A stretch of 7,487 nt of DNA from Gammaproteobacteria bacterium (GTDB lineage: Bacteria; Pseudomonadota; Gammaproteobacteria; Ga0077536). The DNA lies in assembly GCA_003540955.1 (NCBI GenBank), contig DPMX01000352.1:1-7487 (forward strand), in the 5' to 3' direction. Position 1 is the stretch's first letter. Each line of letters starts with the position of its first letter. The notes under the pieces were generated by a model. It saw only the letters and a list, made by a program, of their open reading frames with translations. It was not told the origin of the DNA and searched no databases. Of this stretch, positions 1 to 4,683 are shown piece after piece. The position numbers and the translations under genes were made by a program.

Positions 1-50
1 TGAAAGAGGTTCAGCGAGCAAGCTACAACAGAGATTACTATTGCAGTTCC

Positions 51-440
51 ATGCGCAAGATGGGGCATTTGAGATGTGCCATATTTGGAACTTGTCTATT
101 GCTTTTAATTGCCTGTAGCGGCAACGAGTCGGAGTTCCAGGTTGTTGATTCCCCTGACGCAAAATTCACACTCATTGTGACGGTAACGGAGCCCGTCATG
201 CCGCATGCATTGCACAAGGTCACGCTCTATATCGAAGCTCGTGATTCGGACATCCGGCAAAAGTTATTGGAATCTCCGCTCGCCAACGATGGTGTACCAT
301 TTACAGCGAAAAATATCGGTGTGCGTTGGACTAGTCGTACAACCGCACTTGTTTGCTTGCGACCAACAGACTTGGCTGATCATGGCATCCGTGTTGATGT
401 TTTAGGGGTACCGAGTGCGGAACTGAGGCCGGGATGTTAG
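51..440 (+). CDS. Predicted small outer-membrane lipoprotein of unknown function
   Basis: This is a 129-residue protein with a lipoprotein signal peptide. A basic n-region (Arg2, Lys3, Arg8) is followed by a hydrophobic stretch and a lipobox L19-I20-A21-C22, so Cys22 should be lipidated after signal peptidase II cleavage. Ser at +2 is not the Asp inner-membrane retention signal, which suggests sorting to the outer membrane. The mature part is about 107 residues, looks beta-rich (alternating hydrophobics around residues 38-46 and 62-66) and keeps two further cysteines, Cys102 and the C-terminal Cys129, which could pair. I do not recognise the family. The start at 51 is chosen because it gives a normal signal peptide; Met4 (position 60) would also work. 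No clear Shine-Dalgarno sequence precedes either, and the frame is open without a stop to the left edge of the window. An upstream start therefore cannot be excluded. It lies 52 bp before the amidohydrolase genes on the same strand; a functional link is not shown. Confidence 0.7.
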   Translation: MRKMGHLRCAIFGTCLLLLIACSGNESEFQVVDSPDAKFTLIVTVTEPVMPHALHKVTLYIEARDSDIRQKLLESPLANDGVPFTAKNIGVRWTSRTTALVCLRPTDLADHGIRVDVLGVPSAELRPGC

Positions 441-482
441 GCTTAGGTTTATTGTTCTGCGAGATGCTTTACGTGAGAGTTC

Positions 483-487
483 GGAGG
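483..487 (+). promoter_or_regulatory. Shine-Dalgarno sequence of the first small-subunit gene
   Basis: GGAGG lies 5 nt before the ATG at 493 and is the best ribosome binding site in the window. It supports 493 as the start. An ATG at 489 overlaps this site and opens a frame that stops after about 24 codons, so it is not used here. The strong site at the head of the operon fits efficient translation of the first subunit. Confidence 0.7.
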
Positions 488-492
488 GATGC

Positions 493-924
493 ATGACGAA
501 TCGACGACATTTACCACCACAAACTGCCCTGCAGCAGGATTATGGATTTACGGCGCTGGATGATTACGATACGAAAATGTATATCCTGCCGTATATTCGC
601 GACAAATCGAGTCGTGAGGCAATCATTGCAGAACATCGCCAGCATCCCCGCGGCGCTGGGACCAAGGCAGGTGAAGCAGCACCATTGCACAGCGTTGGGC
701 TTAAACGACTGATTGATAAACTGCGGATGTTTCCTCAGGCTGGCAAGCACACGATTGTGGAGATAGTGCCTTGGAAGGAATACAAAATTGGCATTCTTCC
801 GGGACGGCGCGGTGGCGTTGTAGAAATAACTGAAGAGGTTTATCCAACTCGCGAAGATGCGGAACACGCCATTTTTCTTATGCGGTTACGTGTATTTTTA
901 GACGCATATGGCATAAATAATTAA
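493..924 (+). CDS. DMFase-type small subunit (DmfA1-like)
   Basis: This 143-residue soluble protein has no signal peptide or membrane segment. I assign it to the small subunit of N,N-dimethylformamidase-type enzymes on three grounds. Its length is close to the family's roughly 130 residues. It sits 24 bp upstream of a large-subunit gene. Its sequence pattern matches the DmfA1 layout as I remember it: a charged helix with R41-E-A-I-I and E47-H, then H66-S, a core with R78, P81, G84-K85 and W94-x-x-Y97-x-I99, and a C-terminal helix with E121-D-A-E-H-A-I-F-L. In the known Paracoccus and Alcaligenes enzymes the small subunit packs against the large one and does not carry the iron site, so a structural or stabilising role is expected. 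The family call comes from recalled pattern and context, not from a search. The N-terminal 20 residues are polar and probably flexible. Confidence 0.78.
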   Translation: MTNRRHLPPQTALQQDYGFTALDDYDTKMYILPYIRDKSSREAIIAEHRQHPRGAGTKAGEAAPLHSVGLKRLIDKLRMFPQAGKHTIVEIVPWKEYKIGILPGRRGGVVEITEEVYPTREDAEHAIFLMRLRVFLDAYGINN

Positions 925-948
925 AACGTACTTTAAGCGGATAAACAC

Positions 949-3354
949 ATGAGCCTACAGAAAAGCATGCTACGCATTACGGGGTATTCGAATCGATTTT
1001 CGGCACGCCCGACTGAGTCCATATCATTCCACATCAACGCGGAAAAAGGAGAGTCCTTTGAAGCGGAGATCGTGCGTCTTATACATGGGGATACAAACCC
1101 AGCGGGGCCTGGGTATAAAGAAGAAGTTATTCCGAGTGATGTTAGTGGAGCTTATCAAGGCATACACCAACCACTACTCTCTGGTAGCTATATTATCATT
1201 CCTCACGACGATGCGTTAAATGTCAAAAGCTTCAGCCTATGTGCGTATATCTTCCCAACCACTCCGCAGGTTGACACTGAAGGTGTTGAGGTTGGGATCC
1301 AAGGTTTACTTACAAAATGGGATGAAAGTAAGCAGTCTGGTTATGGCCTATTTATTAACGCTGACGGGGAACTCGCTCTTCGGCTCGGATCAGGCAGTAC
1401 TATAGAGGAATTTTCGAGCGGGAAGCCCCTTATGCGCAAGGTTTGGTACAAGGTGACGGCATCGTTCGACGCAGAGACGAAAGCTGTGCGGTTATCTCAA
1501 GCTGCCTATGTTACTAACACGAATGGCGGCCATGGGATGAGTATGCTCTTTCCCTACAATGATACCGATGGGGCCTTTGAGGGCGTTGCAACCGTGATCC
1601 CAAGCACTAATGATTGTCCGCTATTGATGGCAGCAAGTTGTTTAGAAGTTCATTCTGGACGGGCGTTGTGGGGTGGGCACTTCAGAGACTTATCAGAACC
1701 ACTTGAAATTCCCGTACACACGCACGGATATAACGGCAAGATTGAACGGGCAAAATTAACTAATCGGGTCTTGGACGACGCAGAATTCGAGTTGTTGCTA
1801 GCGAGTCCTGGTGGTGCGCAGGTTCCCAATCATATCCGTGATGCCATTGTTGGGGCTTGGGACTTCACGGTCAACATGAAGGACAATGCGGCGTCACCAA
1901 CGATTTTAGATACGGGGCCGCGGGGGCTACACGGTCAAGGTGTAAATCTCCCCGTTCGTGGTGTGCCAGGTTTTAATTGGTCGTCCGACTACATGAGTTT
2001 TTTACACGGTCCGCATGAATACGGCGCGATCCATTTTCATGATGAGTCCGTAGATGATGCTCGTTGGGAAGCGGCGTTCGAGTGGCGAATTCCAGAAGGA
2101 CTTAAAAGCGGGGTTTATGCTGCACGTTTGCGCATCAATGGAAATTCTTCTGCAGAAACGGAAGACTACATACCATTTTTCGTGCGACCGCCGGCCTCTG
2201 GGCCAACTGCAAAGATAGCCCTAATTATGTCAACAAACAGCTACCTGGCCTACGCGAATGATAATCTGAGTGTGAATTCGGTGATTGCACAATTGTTGAC
2301 CGGACAAGTGCCATTGTTACAACCAAGCGATTTGTTGCTAAATCAGGAACGCGGATATGGCCTTGGAACGTATACCAGTTATCGAGACGGCTGGGGTGTA
2401 AATGTTTCATCGCGACTCCGGCCCATTCTCAACATGCGACCGAAATATATTCATGTCTTGTCACCATCCTTGTGGCAACTAAATGCAGATCTGCATTTAG
2501 TGGACTGGCTGCATCAAATGGATTATGACGTCGATATTCATACTGAAGAAGATCTCGAAAGGGAGGGTGTTAGCCTTTTAAATCAATATCAGGTCTGCCT
2601 CACCGGGCATCACCCGGAGTACCAGAGCGAAAAATCAATGACGGCCTACCATGATTATCAACTCCAAGGGGGGCGCTGGCTATATCTTGCAGCGAATGGA
2701 TTTTACTGGATCTGCGTACCACACCCAGACAATCCGAACATCATCGAGGTGCGGAAAGGAGATAATGGGACTAGGGCCTGGACTATTGCTCCGGGCGAGT
2801 ACTGTAACGCTTTTGATGGTAAGCATGGTGGTTTGTGGCGCGTACGCGGGCGAGTCATGAGTAAATTACTGGGCGTTACTTTTACTTCTTTTGGACTTAC
2901 GTATTCTTCCTATTATCGCCGTGCTCCGGATAGCGAACTGCCGCAGTGCGAATGGATAATGGAAGGTGTCGGGCGAGATGAAGCCATCGGGGATTTTGGG
3001 TTGATTGGCGATGGAGCTGCTGGATTAGAATTAGATCGTTACGATTTGGAATTGGGAACCCCTCACCACGCCTATTTACTAGCGCACTCGGAAGGTCATT
3101 CGGATATGTATGTCACAGTCTCAGAGGAGTCAACATTTCACGCCCGTGGTTACATATCCGCTGGAACCGGAGAGACGAATCCGCGTACCCGCGCAGATAT
3201 CGTTTACTATAAGACGCCTAGCGATGGTGCTGTTTTTTCGGTTGGATCGATGGCGTGGTGCGGCTCATTGTCTTATAACAATTATCAGAATAACGTTTCC
3301 CAAATAATGCAAAATGTTATCAATGGGTTTCTTAAGCCAGGCCCATTGCCATGA
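949..3354 (+). CDS. N,N-dimethylformamidase-type large (catalytic) subunit, LamG-like plus DMFA2 C-terminal domain
   Basis: This 801-residue cytoplasmic protein (no signal peptide) belongs to the family of DmfA2. That enzyme is a mononuclear-iron amidohydrolase that splits dimethylformamide into formate and dimethylamine. An N-terminal beta region (residues 8-70) opens with the R-I-T-G-Y-S and P-x-E-S-I-S-F pattern. A LamG-like domain (about 92-285) ends in the typical Y261-N-G-K-I and L275-D-D-A-E-F pattern. The C-terminal catalytic region runs from about 340 to 790. The known enzyme binds iron through two tyrosines and one carboxylate. The likely equivalents are Tyr435 (in S-Y-L-A-Y-A-N), Tyr475 (in G-T-Y-T-S-Y-R-D-G) and Glu557 (in G-H-H-P-E-Y). 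Their spacing agrees closely with the Paracoccus enzyme numbering I recall (399, 440, 521). His555 is also kept. The protein is slightly longer than characterised DmfA2 (about 760). Weak Shine-Dalgarno AAGCGGA (935-941) precedes the start. The family call is solid; the substrate is not known and need not be DMF. Confidence 0.92.
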   Translation: MSLQKSMLRITGYSNRFSARPTESISFHINAEKGESFEAEIVRLIHGDTNPAGPGYKEEVIPSDVSGAYQGIHQPLLSGSYIIIPHDDALNVKSFSLCAYIFPTTPQVDTEGVEVGIQGLLTKWDESKQSGYGLFINADGELALRLGSGSTIEEFSSGKPLMRKVWYKVTASFDAETKAVRLSQAAYVTNTNGGHGMSMLFPYNDTDGAFEGVATVIPSTNDCPLLMAASCLEVHSGRALWGGHFRDLSEPLEIPVHTHGYNGKIERAKLTNRVLDDAEFELLLASPGGAQVPNHIRDAIVGAWDFTVNMKDNAASPTILDTGPRGLHGQGVNLPVRGVPGFNWSSDYMSFLHGPHEYGAIHFHDESVDDARWEAAFEWRIPEGLKSGVYAARLRINGNSSAETEDYIPFFVRPPASGPTAKIALIMSTNSYLAYANDNLSVNSVIAQLLTGQVPLLQPSDLLLNQERGYGLGTYTSYRDGWGVNVSSRLRPILNMRPKYIHVLSPSLWQLNADLHLVDWLHQMDYDVDIHTEEDLEREGVSLLNQYQVCLTGHHPEYQSEKSMTAYHDYQLQGGRWLYLAANGFYWICVPHPDNPNIIEVRKGDNGTRAWTIAPGEYCNAFDGKHGGLWRVRGRVMSKLLGVTFTSFGLTYSSYYRRAPDSELPQCEWIMEGVGRDEAIGDFGLIGDGAAGLELDRYDLELGTPHHAYLLAHSEGHSDMYVTVSEESTFHARGYISAGTGETNPRTRADIVYYKTPSDGAVFSVGSMAWCGSLSYNNYQNNVSQIMQNVINGFLKPGPLP
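2478..2501. repeat. Perfect 24-bp palindrome inside the large-subunit gene
   Basis: Two 12-base arms (left arm ACTAAATGCAGA) are exact reverse complements meeting with no spacer at the AGATCT core (2487-2492). The flanking bases (A2477 and G2502) break the symmetry. It lies in codons for about L511-V518 of the large subunit, between the putative iron-binding Tyr475 and Glu557. It could act as a dimeric protein-binding site, a cruciform, or an mRNA hairpin, or it could be coincidence. Nothing in the sequence tells which. Confidence 0.9.
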
Positions 3355-3767
3355 GCAAGATAGAGCCAATAGATTCGGTTGCCCGGGGGAAAGACCCGTA
3401 CTGGTGGTTGCACCCGGCTTATCGTGGCGAACAGTCGTTGGATATGGCAACGCTCGATGCAATGCCTCAAGGGATTTATAAATGGGTATCGTATAGCGAT
3501 GAAGTACCAGTCGGCGATGAAATCGGCTCAAATAAAGATTTGACTGATGGCTACTTCGCAGATTTTGCCCAGCTCCTATATAAGATGAACGGTTTTCGTT
3601 TTGGCCCGGTTGAAAATTCGTATGTCATTGTCTGCTTAGAGCCATTGAAACGTTGGGCAGTAGGTCAACTAAGAGCCGATCCTGTTACTCCTGTTCAGGT
3701 TTTTAATAATCTTATTTTTGATAGCGAGAGCTCAGCCCGCGCGAAAGCCGAAGCGTTACGTAGTTAA
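3351..3767 (+). CDS. Second, divergent DMFase small-subunit-like protein
   Basis: This 138-residue soluble protein starts in an ATGA overlap with the large-subunit stop, so its translation is probably coupled to that of the large subunit. By eye, residues 75-107 align without gaps to residues 70-102 of the first small subunit. Shared residues are Leu75, Arg83, Pro86, Ile93-Val94, Pro98, Lys100, Gly105 and Leu107, with aromatic or aliphatic matches at Trp102 (Tyr97) and Val104 (Ile99). That is about 9 identities in 33. A following strand and helix (F123-D-S-E-S-S-A) match the Y-P-T-R-E-D-A segment. The N-terminal half differs: it is rich in aromatics (Y17-W-W, H21, Y24, Y43, W45) and has no counterpart in the first subunit. 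I infer a paralogous accessory subunit of the same complex. The alternative is an unrelated partner protein with chance similarity. Size and gene position favour the first reading. Confidence 0.6.
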   Translation: MSKIEPIDSVARGKDPYWWLHPAYRGEQSLDMATLDAMPQGIYKWVSYSDEVPVGDEIGSNKDLTDGYFADFAQLLYKMNGFRFGPVENSYVIVCLEPLKRWAVGQLRADPVTPVQVFNNLIFDSESSARAKAEALRS

Positions 3768-3880
3768 GCCTGTTTTTTGTTGAACGGTTCGTTGGAAATG
3801 ATCAATCACTTGATATTTATGCTGCAATGATAACGGTTGTTTGCCGGATAGCGAGAAATAAATACGGAGGTTGGCTATCG

Positions 3881-3886
3881 AGGGAG
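3881..3886 (+). promoter_or_regulatory. Probable Shine-Dalgarno sequence for the crotonase TTG start
   Basis: AGGGAG lies 10 nt before the TTG at 3897. A stronger GGAGG at 3866-3870 is 26 nt from that TTG, too far to serve it, unless a non-canonical codon further upstream in the open frame (which reaches a TAG at 3849) is used. No ATG or GTG exists in frame between that stop and 3897, so TTG at 3897 is the most likely start. Confidence 0.45.
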
Positions 3887-3896
3887 TGGCTTTATT

Positions 3897-4667
3897 TTGT
3901 TCAAGAATGGCGGTTTTAAATTTGAGCAACATCTCGATGAGGGTGTTGCGATTTTCACTGTGCGTGGGCGCACCAGATTAAATCTGATCGGGATAGATAC
4001 TCTTACGGAATGCGCGGAAGGTATTGAAGCGCATGGTGAAAATTTAAAACTTCGCTGCGCAGTTCTGCAAGGTGTATCGGACAATGCGTTTATAGGTGGA
4101 GCAGACCTTAAGGAACTTGAGGAACTCGAGCCCCACAATGCCGGTGAGTTTGTTCGCGCAATTCATCGACTATGCCGTACATTGATGAAATTTCCTGTCC
4201 CTGTGATCGCACGCATCCAAGGTTATTGCTTGGGTGGTGGTTTGGAGATCGCTGCGGCCTGTGATTTCCGTATTTGTGATTCGAGCGCCATGTTCGGTAT
4301 GCCGGAAGTTAAAGTTGGAGTGCCGTCAGTGGTTGAAGCGGCGTTACTGCCGGGGTTGATCGGCCGAGGTAAAGCGCGGGAATTAGTCCTTCGTGGAAAT
4401 CTAATCAATGCGGCTGAGGCGCATCGCATAGGCCTTGTTGAACAGCTCGTAGAAGAGGGGAATATTGACGCCGCGGTGGCGGCATCGATAGGCGACATAG
4501 TTGATGCTGCCCCGAACGCTATTCGACTGCAGAAAAAGCTTTGTCGACAATGGGAGGACTTATCGACCGCGCAAGCGATTGAGGCTGGTCTTCCGGTGTT
4601 TGCCCAAGCATTTGAAACTGACGAACCTAGGCATTACTGCCAGCGCTTTTTTGATCGCAACAAGTAA
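3897..4667 (+). CDS. Enoyl-CoA hydratase/isomerase family protein (crotonase fold)
   Basis: This 256-residue protein has the usual length of a monofunctional enoyl-CoA hydratase, which adds water across a trans-2-enoyl-CoA double bond. The oxyanion-hole motif is I66-G-G-A69-D-L-K-E-L. The second half is G109-Y-C-L-G-G-G-L-E117. The two catalytic glutamates of classical hydratases are both present: Glu117 in G-G-G-L-E and Glu137 in G-M-P-E-V-K-V-G. After Glu137 the common G-G-T-Q-R-L-P motif is replaced by P143-S-V-V-E-A-A-L-L-P, a variant seen in some crotonases. The start is a TTG, because no ATG or GTG is available in frame and the N-terminus then matches the family (first strand at about residues 7-22, then R-T-R-L-N). 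It lies 129 bp after the second small-subunit gene and could be on the same transcript or have its own. The acyl-CoA substrate is not readable; isomerase or dehydratase activity is possible. Confidence 0.9.
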   Translation: MFKNGGFKFEQHLDEGVAIFTVRGRTRLNLIGIDTLTECAEGIEAHGENLKLRCAVLQGVSDNAFIGGADLKELEELEPHNAGEFVRAIHRLCRTLMKFPVPVIARIQGYCLGGGLEIAAACDFRICDSSAMFGMPEVKVGVPSVVEAALLPGLIGRGKARELVLRGNLINAAEAHRIGLVEQLVEEGNIDAAVAASIGDIVDAAPNAIRLQKKLCRQWEDLSTAQAIEAGLPVFAQAFETDEPRHYCQRFFDRNK

Positions 4668-4683
4668 CCACTAAGAAGGCGCA

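Noticed and set aside
489..491. ATG four bases before the chosen start of the first small-subunit gene
   Set aside because: It is in another frame that stops after about 24 codons and leaves only 1 nt from the GGAGG.
511..867. 118-codon open frame on the minus strand opposite the first small-subunit gene
   Set aside because: It lies wholly within a well-supported gene on the other strand, has no recognisable domain and no partner genes; it is a shadow frame.
3773..3778. Run of six T after the second small-subunit gene as an intrinsic terminator
   Set aside because: I could not find a stable GC-rich hairpin directly upstream of the T-run.
3780..3820. Possible sigma-70 promoter in the spacer before the crotonase (TTGAAC or TTGGAA as -35)
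   Set aside because: No -10 box close to consensus lies at 16-18 nt spacing from either candidate.
3871..3873. TTG immediately after GGAGG as a start codon
   Set aside because: It has no spacing from the ribosome binding site and is not in the crotonase frame; its frame stops after about 40 codons.
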